Assembly: GCA_024742455.1 (NCBI GenBank)
Contig: JANSYL010000002.1
Location: forward strand, 248,001-312,000
Source of the DNA: Paracoccaceae bacterium
Lineage (GTDB): Bacteria > Pseudomonadota > Alphaproteobacteria > Rhodobacterales > Rhodobacteraceae
Direction of reading: 5' to 3'
Length of the DNA: 64,000 nucleotides
In this document: positions 10,169 to 22,671 of the stretch, in pieces
Position numbering within the stretch: position 1 is the stretch's first letter
Layout of the letters: each line of letters opens with the position of its first letter
The notes under the pieces: model-generated
The model's database searches: none
Told to the model about the DNA's origin: nothing
The model's input: the letters and a program-made list of their open reading frames with translations, nothing else
Translations under genes and position numbers: made by a program

Positions 10169-11044
10169 ATGTTCACCGCAACCCTCATCACCAATCCCGC
10201 GATGGTTCTGGAACCCGCGATGGTGCGCGCGCTGCGACTTGCGATGGGCGGCGGCGATGCTCTCTGGCTCGATCCGAACTGCGCGGCCGAGTTCCCGATG
10301 AACTCGGTGCCGAAAAACATCGACGCGGTCTGGGAAAGCCTGCAGGCCGAAGGCGTCGATCTGGTGGTGCAGCCTGGCGCGAACCGGCGCAAGCGCCTGC
10401 TGCTGGCCGACATGGATTCGACCATGATCCAGCAGGAATGCATCGACGAACTGGCCGAGGCTGCGGGCCATGGCGATGCCGTGCGCGCGGTGACGGCCCG
10501 GGCGATGAATGGCGAACTGGATTTCGAGGACGCGCTGCGCGAACGCGTGGCCGTTATGAAGGGCCTGCCCGAGGCGGTGATCGACGAGGTGTTGAAGACC
10601 CGCATCACGATGATGCCCGGTGCGGCGACGCTGGTGGCGACAATGAAGGCGCAGGGGGCCTATACCGCGCTGGTCTCGGGCGGGTTCACCGCCTTCACCG
10701 AAAAGGTCGCCGCGCGCCTCGGCTTCGATGAAAACCGGGCCAATGTCCTGGTGTCCGAAAAGGGCGTGCTGACCGGCACCGTGGCCGATCCGGTGCTTGG
10801 ACGCCAGGCGAAGGTCGATGCGCTTGCAGACCTGACCACACGTCTCGGCATCGGGGCCGGGGATGTGCTGGCCATCGGCGACGGGGCGAATGACCTGGGC
10901 ATGCTGGCGGCGGCCGGTCTGGGTGTCGCCGTCCACGCAAAGCCCGCCGTGCAGGCGGAAGCGCGGCACAGGATCAACCATGGCGACCTGACCGCGCTTC
11001 TTTACGTGCAGGGCTACGCGCGGGCGGATTTCGTCACGCGCTAA
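10169..11044 (+). CDS. serB: phosphoserine phosphatase
   Basis: A 291-residue HAD-superfamily phosphatase that makes L-serine from O-phospho-L-serine, the last step of the phosphorylated serine pathway. The nucleophile motif DMDSTMIQQE is near residue 80, with both Asp and the Thr of DxDxT. The second motif is ALVSGGFTAF and the Mg-binding motif GDGANDLGM is near 236. About 75 residues precede the catalytic domain, as in bacterial SerB with an N-terminal regulatory-like domain. The gene converges on gltB with only 3 bp between stop codons. The start ATG at 10169 follows a short divergent gap shared with the membrane hydrolase gene. Confidence 0.93.
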   Translation: MFTATLITNPAMVLEPAMVRALRLAMGGGDALWLDPNCAAEFPMNSVPKNIDAVWESLQAEGVDLVVQPGANRRKRLLLADMDSTMIQQECIDELAEAAGHGDAVRAVTARAMNGELDFEDALRERVAVMKGLPEAVIDEVLKTRITMMPGAATLVATMKAQGAYTALVSGGFTAFTEKVAARLGFDENRANVLVSEKGVLTGTVADPVLGRQAKVDALADLTTRLGIGAGDVLAIGDGANDLGMLAAAGLGVAVHAKPAVQAEARHRINHGDLTALLYVQGYARADFVTR

Positions 11045-11047
11045 GAC

Positions 11048-15586
<4,539 letters not shown>

Positions 15587-15638
15587 CGGAAATCCCTCCA
15601 TGCGGGTCGGGCGCGGCACGCGGCCCGAGGATGTGTCT

Positions 15639-16367
15639 CTAGCGGTCGGCAGCGGGCCAAACGGGTGTTTCAACGGCGCTCATGACGGCGCCGCAGTCAT
15701 AGATCGGGTCCATCGTCAAAAAGCCCTGCTCGCCCGGTTCGGCGAATTCCATCGGCGAATTGTTTTCCTCGATCTGTTCGCCCGACGGCAGCGTGGTGGT
15801 CTCCATGCCGCCGAAGAACATCCGCCACCCTTCATGCACGAACTGGTTGCCCGCGGTCCGGCGCAGACCTTCCGAGGTTTCGTATTGATAGGTGAACTCG
15901 GTCACCAGCAGCGTGCGGCCATCGACCACCACCTGTTCACCGGTCAGACGGTCGAACCCGGTGAAATCGCGCCGCAGCGTGCCGCGCGGGCCGGAATAGA
16001 CGATGGAGTACACCATGCTGTCGCTGCCGGTCTCGAACAGCTCGGTCAGGCTGGCGGGGTCTTCCTCGGGCTCGATCAGGGTGCCGGTCACCTCGCTCAG
16101 CAACTCCCAGGACCTGAGCCAGCGGAACTCGGCATCGGTGTAGCTCAGGTAGAACGGGCCATCCTCATTGATCGCCACGCGCCAATGAGTGCCCGCGGGA
16201 TCGCCGGGACAGGTCCAGTGATGGCTGACCACGCAGCTGCGCGCCTGAACCGTCAGAAACGCGTTGCAGCCCTGCGGCACCAGGAACAGGCGTTCAGCGG
16301 ATTGCGCTTGGGCCACCGCCGGAAGGGCGGCGGCGCACAGGGCAAGCATGGGCAAACGCAGCATCAT
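15639..16367 (-). CDS. secreted protein of unknown function between gltD and gltB
   Basis: A 242-residue protein starting at 16367, where GGAGGT stands 7 bases ahead of tandem ATGATG. A signal peptide with core LRLPMLALCAAALPAVAQA ends near residue 20. The mature part has cysteines at CNAF, SCVVSHHWTC and YDCG, which could form disulfides in the periplasm, and an acidic mixed-beta look; there is no membrane helix after the signal. I do not recognise the family. It sits 22 bp after gltD and 52 bp before gltB on the same strand, so it is almost certainly co-transcribed with the two glutamate synthase subunits although it is exported. A direct role in glutamate synthesis is not implied by its sequence. 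Confidence 0.75.
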   Translation of the reverse strand: MMLRLPMLALCAAALPAVAQAQSAERLFLVPQGCNAFLTVQARSCVVSHHWTCPGDPAGTHWRVAINEDGPFYLSYTDAEFRWLRSWELLSEVTGTLIEPEEDPASLTELFETGSDSMVYSIVYSGPRGTLRRDFTGFDRLTGEQVVVDGRTLLVTEFTYQYETSEGLRRTAGNQFVHEGWRMFFGGMETTTLPSGEQIEENNSPMEFAEPGEQGFLTMDPIYDCGAVMSAVETPVWPAADR

Positions 16368-16389
16368 CCGACAGACCTCCGGGCCACGC

Positions 16390-17826
16390 CTATTCCGCCG
16401 CCACGACGGCGCGGTCGGCCAGTTTGGCCAAGATCGCCTCGGCGGCCTCGCGCCCGTCGCGGATCGCCCAGACGACAAGCGAGGCGCCGCGCACAATGTC
16501 GCCCACGGCATAGACGTTTTCCAGCGCCGTCTGGTGGGTGCGGAAATCGGCCTTGATCGTGCCCCAGCGCGTCACCTCCAGCTCGGGGCAGCCCCAGAGC
16601 GTCGGAAGATCCTCGGGCTCGAAGCCCAGCGCCTTGATCACCAGGTCGGCCTCTTCCAGGTAATCGGCGCCTTCGATCACCTCGGGGGCCTGCCGTCCGG
16701 TCGCGTCGGGCGGGCCGAGCCGCATCTTCTGCACCATCACCCCTTCGACGGCGGTGTCGCCGGCGAAGCCCTTGGGCGCGGTCAGCCAGACGAATTCGAC
16801 GCCTTCCTCTTCGGCATTCTGCACCTCGCGCTGCGAGCCGGGCATGTTGGCGCGGTCGCGGCGATAGAGGCATTTGACCGATTTCGCCCCCTGCCGCGTG
16901 GCGGTGCGCACGCAATCCATCGCGGTGTCACCGCCGCCGATCACCACCACCCGCCGGCCTTCGGCGTTCAGCTCGCCCGAGTCGAATTCCGGCACATCGT
17001 CGCCGAAGCTCTTGCGGTTGGACGCGGTCAGATAATCGATCGCGCGTACGATCCCGCCCGCGCCGATCCCGGGCGCCTGAAGGTCGCGCGATTTGTAGAC
17101 GCCGGTGGCGATGACGACGAAATTATGCGCGGCGCGAATGTCCTCGAAACTGATGTCCGCGCCCACATCGCAGTTCAGCCGGAAAGTCACGCCGCCCTGT
17201 TCCAGCTGCGCGTTGCGGCGCATCACCACGTCTTTTTCAAGCTTGAAACCGGGAATGCCGTAAATCATCAGCCCGCCCGACCGGTCATAGCGGTCATAGA
17301 CCGTGACCTGCAGGCCGGCGCGGCGCAGCATGTCGGCGGCGGCCAGACCGCCGGGGCCCGCACCGATGACGCCGACCGATTCGGGACGTTCGACCGACGG
17401 GGCGATGGGCTGCACCCAGCCTTCCTCCCATGCGGTGTCGGTGATGTATTTCTCGACCGATCCGATGGTCACGGTGCCGTGGCCGGATTGTTCGATCACG
17501 CAATTGCCTTCGCACAGGCGGTCCTGAGGGCAGATCCGGCCGCAAATCTCGGGGAAGGTGTTGGTCGCCTGGCTGATCTCGTAGGCCTCGCGCAGCCGCC
17601 CCTCGGCGGTCAGCTTCAGCCAGTCGGGAATGTTGTTGTGCAGCGGGCAATGCGACTGGCAATAGGGCACACCGCACTGGCTGCAGCGCCCGGCCTGCTC
17701 CGCTGCCTTCTCGCGGGCATATTCGCCGTAAATCTCGTCGAAATCGCCGACCCGCAGGTCGGGCGGCCGCTTTTCCGGCATCGCCTTGTCAACGGTGACG
17801 AATTTCAGCATGGGTTGCTTGGCCAA
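16390..17826 (-). CDS. gltD: glutamate synthase small chain
   Basis: A 478-residue iron-sulfur flavoprotein that passes electrons from NADPH to GltB. The N-terminal ferredoxin-like domain has Cys48/51/56/60 (CSQCGVPYCQSHC) and Cys95/99/105/109 (CGRICPQDRLCEGNC). FAD binding is in GVIGAGPGGLAAADML and the NAD(P) site is VVVIGGGDTAMDC. The best start is a TTG at 17826 preceded by GGAGGG (4-base gap), giving MAKQPMLKF; the ATG five codons on (17811) lacks a spaced Shine-Dalgarno sequence. It is the first gene of a three-gene operon ending in gltB. The 182-bp gap to the divergent uppP should hold its promoter. Confidence 0.95.
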   Translation of the reverse strand: MAKQPMLKFVTVDKAMPEKRPPDLRVGDFDEIYGEYAREKAAEQAGRCSQCGVPYCQSHCPLHNNIPDWLKLTAEGRLREAYEISQATNTFPEICGRICPQDRLCEGNCVIEQSGHGTVTIGSVEKYITDTAWEEGWVQPIAPSVERPESVGVIGAGPGGLAAADMLRRAGLQVTVYDRYDRSGGLMIYGIPGFKLEKDVVMRRNAQLEQGGVTFRLNCDVGADISFEDIRAAHNFVVIATGVYKSRDLQAPGIGAGGIVRAIDYLTASNRKSFGDDVPEFDSGELNAEGRRVVVIGGGDTAMDCVRTATRQGAKSVKCLYRRDRANMPGSQREVQNAEEEGVEFVWLTAPKGFAGDTAVEGVMVQKMRLGPPDATGRQAPEVIEGADYLEEADLVIKALGFEPEDLPTLWGCPELEVTRWGTIKADFRTHQTALENVYAVGDIVRGASLVVWAIRDGREAAEAILAKLADRAVVAAE

Positions 17827-18008
17827 GGGTCCCTCCAGCCGCTAAGAAGCCTCGCTATACTCAGAGCCGTTTCGGATAAAAAGACAGCAATGCTGACCTT
17901 TAATGCATTTTCAGAGCGATTTTTCGGTCGGTGGCAGGCCGCCTTGCGGAATTTGGGTCAGGTAAAGTTACCTAACGTGGTCCGTCTGCACCATGAAGGG
18001 GCATCGGC

Positions 18009-18812
18009 ATGACCCTCTGGCACCTGATTCTGTTGGCCCTGATCCAGGGCCTGACCGAGTTTCTGCCGATCTCCTCCTCGGGCCATCTGATCCTTCTGCC
18101 TCAGCTGACCGGGCTCGATGATCAGGGCGTCGTGATCGACGTCGCGGTGCATGTCGGCACGCTGGGCGCAGTCGTCCTCTATTTCTGGTCGGATGTCCGG
18201 ATGGCGATCCTCGGGGTGCCGAAGATGTTGCGCGGACGGTTGGACGACCCGGGCGCGCGGCTTGCCTTCTACCTTCTGATCTCGACCGTCCCGGTCATTG
18301 CCTTCGGACTGATCCTGTTCGTCACCGGCCTGTCGGATGCGCTGCGATCCATTGCCGTGATCGGCTGGACGATGCTGATTTTCGGTCTGTTTCTCTACTG
18401 GGCCGACCGGACCCGGCCCGAGGCCAGGACCCACACCGACTGGACGCTGCGCGACGCGGTGGTGATGGGGCTCTGGCAGGCCGTCGCGCTGATCCCCGGC
18501 ACCTCACGCTCGGGCATCACCATCACCGCCGGGCGGCTTCTGGGGTATGACCGGCACGGGGCGGCACGGCTGGCGATGCTGATGTCGATCCCCACGATCC
18601 TGGCCTCGGGCCTGCTGATCGGGGTCGATGTCGCGGGGCAGGCCGATTGGGAAGCGGCCCGCGCGGGCGCCATCGCCGCAGGTTTCGCCTTTGTCGCCGC
18701 GCTCGGCGCACTCAGCCTGATGATGCGGCTTCTCAAATCGGTCAGCTTCACACCCTACGTGATCTACCGGGTGATCCTCGGGGTGATCCTTCTGGTGATC
18801 GCCTATTCCTGA
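18009..18812 (+). CDS. uppP: undecaprenyl-diphosphate phosphatase
   Basis: A 267-residue, eight-helix membrane enzyme of the UppP/BacA family. It removes a phosphate from undecaprenyl diphosphate on the periplasmic side and recycles the lipid carrier for peptidoglycan and polysaccharide synthesis. Both family motifs are present: LIQGLTEFLPISSSGHLIL near the N-terminus (Glu and the Ser-Ser-Ser-Gly-His box) and PGTSRSGITITAGRLLG around residues 165-181. Length matches the family. The gene converges on the NDUFA9-like gene with a 10-bp overlap of coding sequence. It supplies the carrier needed by the glycan genes further along the window, though it is not part of their operon. Confidence 0.95.
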   Translation: MTLWHLILLALIQGLTEFLPISSSGHLILLPQLTGLDDQGVVIDVAVHVGTLGAVVLYFWSDVRMAILGVPKMLRGRLDDPGARLAFYLLISTVPVIAFGLILFVTGLSDALRSIAVIGWTMLIFGLFLYWADRTRPEARTHTDWTLRDAVVMGLWQAVALIPGTSRSGITITAGRLLGYDRHGAARLAMLMSIPTILASGLLIGVDVAGQADWEAARAGAIAAGFAFVAALGALSLMMRLLKSVSFTPYVIYRVILGVILLVIAYS

Positions 18813-19792
18813 CCGCGCAGGTCGGCGGCGCTGTCCTTCATCTCGGCATATTGCCCGTCGCGGCGATAGGGCCACAGGTATTCGTCCAGGATCGCCTCCA
18901 GCGGGGTCGGCTCGATCCCCAGATCGGAAAACGTCATCCGGTCGGGGTTCACCACGTTGTCATTGCGCAGATTGCGCACCTGGTCGCGGGTCAGAAGCCC
19001 GTTCTGGAACAGGCCGAAGGTCACCTTCTGCAAAAGGTCGAACCCGCCACCCATCAGGTTGGCCGCCCAGAACGGGACCGACAGGATCAGCCTGCGGCGA
19101 CGGATCACCGTCAGCATCATCTCCATCAGGCTGCGGAAATCGCGGATGTCGGGGCCGCCCAGCTCGTAGATACCCGGTTTCGCCGTACCCAGCGCCGCCT
19201 TTTCGGCAGCCCCGGCGACATCATCGACATAGACCGGCTGAAACCGGGTCTCCGCCCCCACCACCGGCAGAAACGGGCTGGTCCTGGTCATCGCGGCGAA
19301 GCGGTTGAAGAACTGGTCCTCGGGGCCGAACACGATCGAGGGGCGCAGGATCACGGCCTGCGGAAACGCCTCCAGCACGGCCTGTTCGCCTGCGGCCTTG
19401 GTCCGGGCATAGGCGCTTTTGCTTTCGGCATCCGCCCCGATGGCCGAGATCTGCACGAAACGCGCCGCGCCTTCCTCGGCCGCGATCCGCGCCACGCGGC
19501 CCGCCCCTTCGGCCTGCACGGCGTCGAACCGGTTCTTGCCGGTCTCGGCCAGGATGCCCACACAGTTGATGACCACTTCGGCCCCGTGGATCGCCGCGCG
19601 CACCGAGGCATCATCGCGGATATTGGCCAGTATCGGCTCGACCTGGCCCACCACGCCATAGGTGCGCACGAAGATCGCCTCGTTCGGGCGGCGCACCGCC
19701 ACCCGCACCCGCCACCCGGCCTTTGCCATGCGCCGGGCGATGTATCGCCCGACAAAGCCCGAGCCGCCGAAGATCGTCACCAGGTTCGTCAT
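18803..19792 (-). CDS. NDUFA9-like complex I NAD(P)H-binding protein
   Basis: A 329-residue atypical short-chain dehydrogenase starting at the ATG at 19792 (MTNLVTIFGGSGFVG). The Rossmann motif GGSGFVG at residues 9-15 and the following basic pair VRVAVRRP suggest NADPH preference. The later text FVQISAIGADAESKSAYARTK matches the substrate-site Ser and YxxxK arrangement of the NDUFA9 subgroup. In mitochondria this protein is an accessory subunit of complex I; bacterial members are assumed to bind NAD(P)H and may support quinone or electron-transfer enzymes. It converges on uppP. No nuo genes are in the window, so the role here is inferred from family only. Confidence 0.82.
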   Translation of the reverse strand: MTNLVTIFGGSGFVGRYIARRMAKAGWRVRVAVRRPNEAIFVRTYGVVGQVEPILANIRDDASVRAAIHGAEVVINCVGILAETGKNRFDAVQAEGAGRVARIAAEEGAARFVQISAIGADAESKSAYARTKAAGEQAVLEAFPQAVILRPSIVFGPEDQFFNRFAAMTRTSPFLPVVGAETRFQPVYVDDVAGAAEKAALGTAKPGIYELGGPDIRDFRSLMEMMLTVIRRRRLILSVPFWAANLMGGGFDLLQKVTFGLFQNGLLTRDQVRNLRNDNVVNPDRMTFSDLGIEPTPLEAILDEYLWPYRRDGQYAEMKDSAADLRGQE

Positions 19793-19884
19793 GCCAAAGG
19801 CCCTTTCCTTGCCAGTCCGTGACATAGGCGGGCGCGAAAGATCGGGCAAGCGCGGCCCGCGCGACGAATTCAACACAAGCGCCG

Positions 19885-19913
19885 TTGACACGCCCCGGGC
19901 AGCGCCATAAACG
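19885..19913 (+). promoter_or_regulatory. sigma-70-type promoter upstream of tRNA-Leu
   Basis: A perfect TTGACA -35 hexamer at 19885-19890 is followed after 17 bases by TAAACG (or, shifted by one, ATAAAC) as a weak -10. Transcription would start about 10-15 bases before the tRNA at 19931. Location and spacing support a housekeeping promoter for the tRNA and perhaps the downstream exonuclease and lpt genes; the -10 is poor. Confidence 0.5.
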
Positions 19914-19930
19914 ACACCTCCACGGCACCG

Positions 19931-20017
19931 GCCCAGGTGGCGGAATTGGTAGACGCGCTAGCTTCAGGTGCTAGTGTCCGTATGGACGTGGAGGTTCGAG
20001 TCCTCTCCTGGGCACCA
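19931..20017 (+). tRNA. tRNA-Leu (anticodon CAG)
   Basis: An 87-base gene that includes an encoded CCA end. The acceptor stem pairs GCCCAGG with CCTGGGC; the D-arm contains GGAATTGGTAGACGC; the anticodon stem CTAGC/GCTAG encloses the loop TTCAGGT, giving anticodon CAG for CUG codons. A long variable arm (TGTCCGTATGGACG) marks it as a class II tRNA, and the T-arm is GAGGTTCGAGTCCTC. CUG is the dominant Leu codon in this GC-rich window. No terminator-like hairpin plus T-run follows, so transcription may continue into the exonuclease gene 43 bases downstream. Confidence 0.97.
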
Positions 20018-20060
20018 TTCCCGTTCGCGTCGACAGGCGCCCGGCGCTGGTGAGGATTGC

Positions 20061-20672
20061 GTGACCATCCACCTGCATCAAAACGACCTGCCGGACGGTA
20101 TCGTCCTCGGACCGTCTGTCGCCATCGATTGCGAGACGATGGGCCTTGTTCCGTACCGCGACCGGCTCTGCGTGGTGCAGATGTCGGGCGGCGACGGTGA
20201 CGCGCATCTCGTGCAGATCGACCAGACCGGGGCCCCGGCCCCCAACCTCGCCCAGATGCTGGCCGACCCCGGCACCCTCAAGCTGTTTCATTTCGGCCGT
20301 TTCGACATCGCGGTGCTGAAACACCGGTTCGGGGTGCTGGCCGGGCCGGTCTATTGCACCAAGATCGCCTCGAAACTGATCCGCACCTATACCGACCGGC
20401 ACGGACTAAAGAACCTCCTGCAGGAGCTTCTGGATATCGACATCTCGAAACAGCAGCAAAGCTCGGACTGGGGCGCCCCCGTGCTGAGCGAGGCGCAGAA
20501 GGAATACGCCGCCTCCGACGTGCTTTACCTGCACCGGCTCAAGACGGAACTCGATGCCCGCCTGCTGCGCGAGGGCCGGATGGACCTGGCGCAGGCCGCC
20601 TTCGATTTCCTGCCCACCCGCGCAGCCCTCGACCTGGCCGGCTGGCCCGAGATCGACATCTTCAGCCACTGA
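20061..20672 (+). CDS. RNase D-like 3'-5' exonuclease
   Basis: A 203-residue DEDDy-family exonuclease starting at the GTG at 20061, preceded by GTGAGGA. The first acidic motif is AIDCETMGL (Asp23, Glu25), with Cys in place of the usual Thr between them; the final motif with catalytic Tyr and Asp is EYAASDVLYL near residue 150. It is much shorter than E. coli RNase D (375 residues) and lacks the HRDC domains. Such short forms are common in Alphaproteobacteria and trim RNA 3' ends, including tRNA precursors. It lies directly behind tRNA-Leu and 4 bp ahead of lptC, so it heads the lptC-lptA-lptB group. Confidence 0.85.
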   Translation: MTIHLHQNDLPDGIVLGPSVAIDCETMGLVPYRDRLCVVQMSGGDGDAHLVQIDQTGAPAPNLAQMLADPGTLKLFHFGRFDIAVLKHRFGVLAGPVYCTKIASKLIRTYTDRHGLKNLLQELLDIDISKQQQSSDWGAPVLSEAQKEYAASDVLYLHRLKTELDARLLREGRMDLAQAAFDFLPTRAALDLAGWPEIDIFSH

Positions 20673-20676
20673 CGCG

Positions 20677-21279
20677 ATGGACACGGGCAACCGATATTCC
20701 ACCCTCGTCACCTGGGTCAAGATCGTGCTTCCGACCCTTGGCCTTGCGCTCCTGTCGTCGCTGTTCCTGCTGTCGGACACCACCGACCCCGAGGGCGCGC
20801 TGCCCTTCGCCGATATCGACCTCGAACAGGTGACCAACGAACAGCGCCTGTCGCAGCCGCGCTTTGCCAGCACTCTGGGCGACGGGCGCGAGGTCACGCT
20901 GGTGGCCGACAGCGCCGTGCAGACCGTCACCCAGACCGACGAGATCGCGCTGGTGGATGTCTGGCTCGACATGGCGATGTCGGGCGATGACCGCGCGCTT
21001 GTGCGCTCCGACACCGGCACCGTGTTCCTGAACGCGCAATATGTCGATCTTCTGGGCGATGTCTTGGCGCAGACCGATGCCGGCTATAACCTGCGCAGCG
21101 AAGCGATGTCGGTTTCGACCGGCGGCGACACTCTGACCATCACCTCGCCGGGTGCCGTGCGGGGGACGGGGCCCGGCCTGACCCTCGAAGCCGGGGCCAT
21201 GGTCCTGACCGGCCCGCCGGGAGGAGAGGTTGCGCATTTCACCGGCGGCGTGCGGCTGGTATACGAACGCCCGAACTAG
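20677..21279 (+). CDS. lptC: LPS export protein LptC
   Basis: A 200-residue bitopic inner-membrane protein. The start at 20677 lies 4 bp after the exonuclease stop. One N-terminal helix (about 13-32, VKIVLPTLGLALLSSLFLL) is followed by a periplasmic beta-jellyroll region ending in AHFTGGVRLVY, the conserved C-terminal strand of the family. LptC accepts lipopolysaccharide from the LptB2FG complex and passes it to LptA. Identification rests on topology, length and position immediately before lptA and lptB rather than on sequence alone, because LptC is poorly conserved. lptA begins 8 bp downstream with its own GGAGGT. Confidence 0.87.
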   Translation: MDTGNRYSTLVTWVKIVLPTLGLALLSSLFLLSDTTDPEGALPFADIDLEQVTNEQRLSQPRFASTLGDGREVTLVADSAVQTVTQTDEIALVDVWLDMAMSGDDRALVRSDTGTVFLNAQYVDLLGDVLAQTDAGYNLRSEAMSVSTGGDTLTITSPGAVRGTGPGLTLEAGAMVLTGPPGGEVAHFTGGVRLVYERPN

Positions 21280-21287
21280 GAGGTCCG

Positions 21288-21788
21288 ATGCCACGCCTGA
21301 CCCGTATCACCGCAACGGGGCTGATCGCCCTTGTTTTCATGGCCTCCGCCGTCGCGGCGCAGGTCGCCATCGGGTTCGGCGGCACGCCCCATGATTCGGA
21401 CGAGCCGGTCGAAGTTGTGTCGGACAGCCTGCGCATCGACCAGGAAACCGGGCTGGCCGTGTTCACCGGCAATGTCGTCGTGGTGCAGGGCGATCTGAGG
21501 ATGGCCGCCGCCGAGGTGCGCGTGACCTATTTCGAAAATGCCGACGGCACCGAGGTTGACCGGGTTCTGGCCAGCGGCGGCGTGCTGATGACGCGGGGCG
21601 AGGATGCCGCCGAAGGGCAGAACGCCGTCTATACCGTCGACAGCGGCGAGGTGGTGATGACCGGGTCGGTCCTGGTGACCCAGGGCGCCACCACGGTGGC
21701 CGGCGAGCGCCTGACGATCGACCTCAACACCGGGGACGGCGTGGTCAGCGGCCGGGTGCGCACGGTCTTGAGCCGCGACGATGATTGA
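21288..21788 (+). CDS. lptA: periplasmic LPS-transport protein LptA
   Basis: A 166-residue OstA/LptA-family protein with a signal peptide (core TGLIALVFMASAVAAQ, cleavage near residue 24). The mature part is a run of short beta repeats: DSLRIDQETGLAVFTGNVVV, a middle VLMTRGEDAAEGQNAVYTV, and TVAGERLTIDLNTGDGVVSG. This is the OstA jellyroll that forms the periplasmic bridge for lipopolysaccharide between LptC and LptD. A strong GGAGGT precedes the ATG at 21288. The 3' end overlaps lptB by 8 bp, as in many proteobacteria. Confidence 0.93.
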   Translation: MPRLTRITATGLIALVFMASAVAAQVAIGFGGTPHDSDEPVEVVSDSLRIDQETGLAVFTGNVVVVQGDLRMAAAEVRVTYFENADGTEVDRVLASGGVLMTRGEDAAEGQNAVYTVDSGEVVMTGSVLVTQGATTVAGERLTIDLNTGDGVVSGRVRTVLSRDDD

Positions 21789-22542
21789 AGGCGCGCCGTT
21801 CACCGTCACCGAAGGTGACCAGGGTCTGACCGTCCGTAACCTGCGCAAGAGCTATCGCAAGCGCCCGGTGATCCGCGACGTGTCGATGGACCTGCACCGG
21901 GGCGAGGTCGTGGCGCTTCTGGGCCCCAACGGATCGGGCAAGACCACGTCGTTCTACTGCATCGCCGGGCTGATCACGCCGGATGGCGGCACCGTGCTGA
22001 TCGACGGGCGCGACGTCACGCTTTACCCGATGTACCGGCGCGCCCGCGCCGGCGTGGGGTATCTGCCTCAGGAGATGTCGATCTTTCGCGGCCTGTCGGT
22101 CGAGGAAAATATCCGCGCCATCCTCGAAGTGGTCGAAAAGGACCGCTCGGTCCGCCGCGACCGGCTCGAGGACCTGCTGTCGGAGTTTTCCATCGCCCAT
22201 CTGCGCCGCGCGCCCGCGCTGTCGCTTTCGGGCGGCGAACGGCGCCGCGTCGAAATCGCGCGCTGCCTCGCATCGCGGCCTCAATACGTGCTGCTCGACG
22301 AACCTTTCGCGGGCATCGACCCGATCGCGGTCGGGGATATCCGCAGCCTTGTGGCCGAGTTGAAGACCCGGGGGATCGGCGTGCTGATCACCGACCATAA
22401 CGTCCGCGAAACACTGGAAATCGTGGACCGGGCCTACATCCTGCACGATGGCGAGATCATCATGTCCGGCACCCCGGACGAGGTGGTGCAGGATGCCGAT
22501 GTCCGGCGGGTCTATCTAGGCCAGGGTTTCAAGATCGGCTGA
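21781..22542 (+). CDS. lptB: LPS export ABC transporter ATPase LptB
   Basis: A 253-residue ABC ATPase. Walker A GPNGSGKTT is near residue 43, the Q-loop is in YLPQEMSIFRGLSVEEN, the signature is LSGGERRRVEIA and Walker B plus catalytic Glu is YVLLDEPFAGIDPIAV. The FRGLSVEEN and GERRRVEIARCLA strings are diagnostic of LptB. It powers extraction of lipopolysaccharide from the inner membrane with LptF and LptG, which are not in this window. It overlaps lptA by 8 bp. In many proteobacteria rpoN follows lptB; here the next gene is hpf after a 129-bp gap. Confidence 0.96.
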   Translation: MIEGAPFTVTEGDQGLTVRNLRKSYRKRPVIRDVSMDLHRGEVVALLGPNGSGKTTSFYCIAGLITPDGGTVLIDGRDVTLYPMYRRARAGVGYLPQEMSIFRGLSVEENIRAILEVVEKDRSVRRDRLEDLLSEFSIAHLRRAPALSLSGGERRRVEIARCLASRPQYVLLDEPFAGIDPIAVGDIRSLVAELKTRGIGVLITDHNVRETLEIVDRAYILHDGEIIMSGTPDEVVQDADVRRVYLGQGFKIG

Positions 22543-22563
22543 GCGCACGTGACCATTGGTGCG

Positions 22564-22593
22564 TTGACAGCGTCTCGGCCAAGGCCGTCTCAT
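22564..22593 (+). promoter_or_regulatory. possible promoter for hpf
   Basis: TTGACA at 22564-22569 is followed by an 18-base spacer and TCTCAT (4 of 6 matches to TATAAT) at 22588-22593, about 78 bases before the hpf ATG. The -35 is perfect but the -10 is weak. It would allow hpf to be expressed apart from lptB, fitting a starvation-responsive hibernation factor. Confidence 0.35.
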
Positions 22594-22671
22594 AGCGAGC
22601 GGCCGTCAGCCTGAGAATCGCGCCTGCGACAGCACGGATGACGGCGGGCACGCAGACCAAGTGGAGGATGC

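Noticed and set aside
15587-15673. Extended N-terminus of gltB
   Set aside because: The extra 29 residues lie upstream of a strong GGAGGG/ATG start and are not part of the amidotransferase propeptide.
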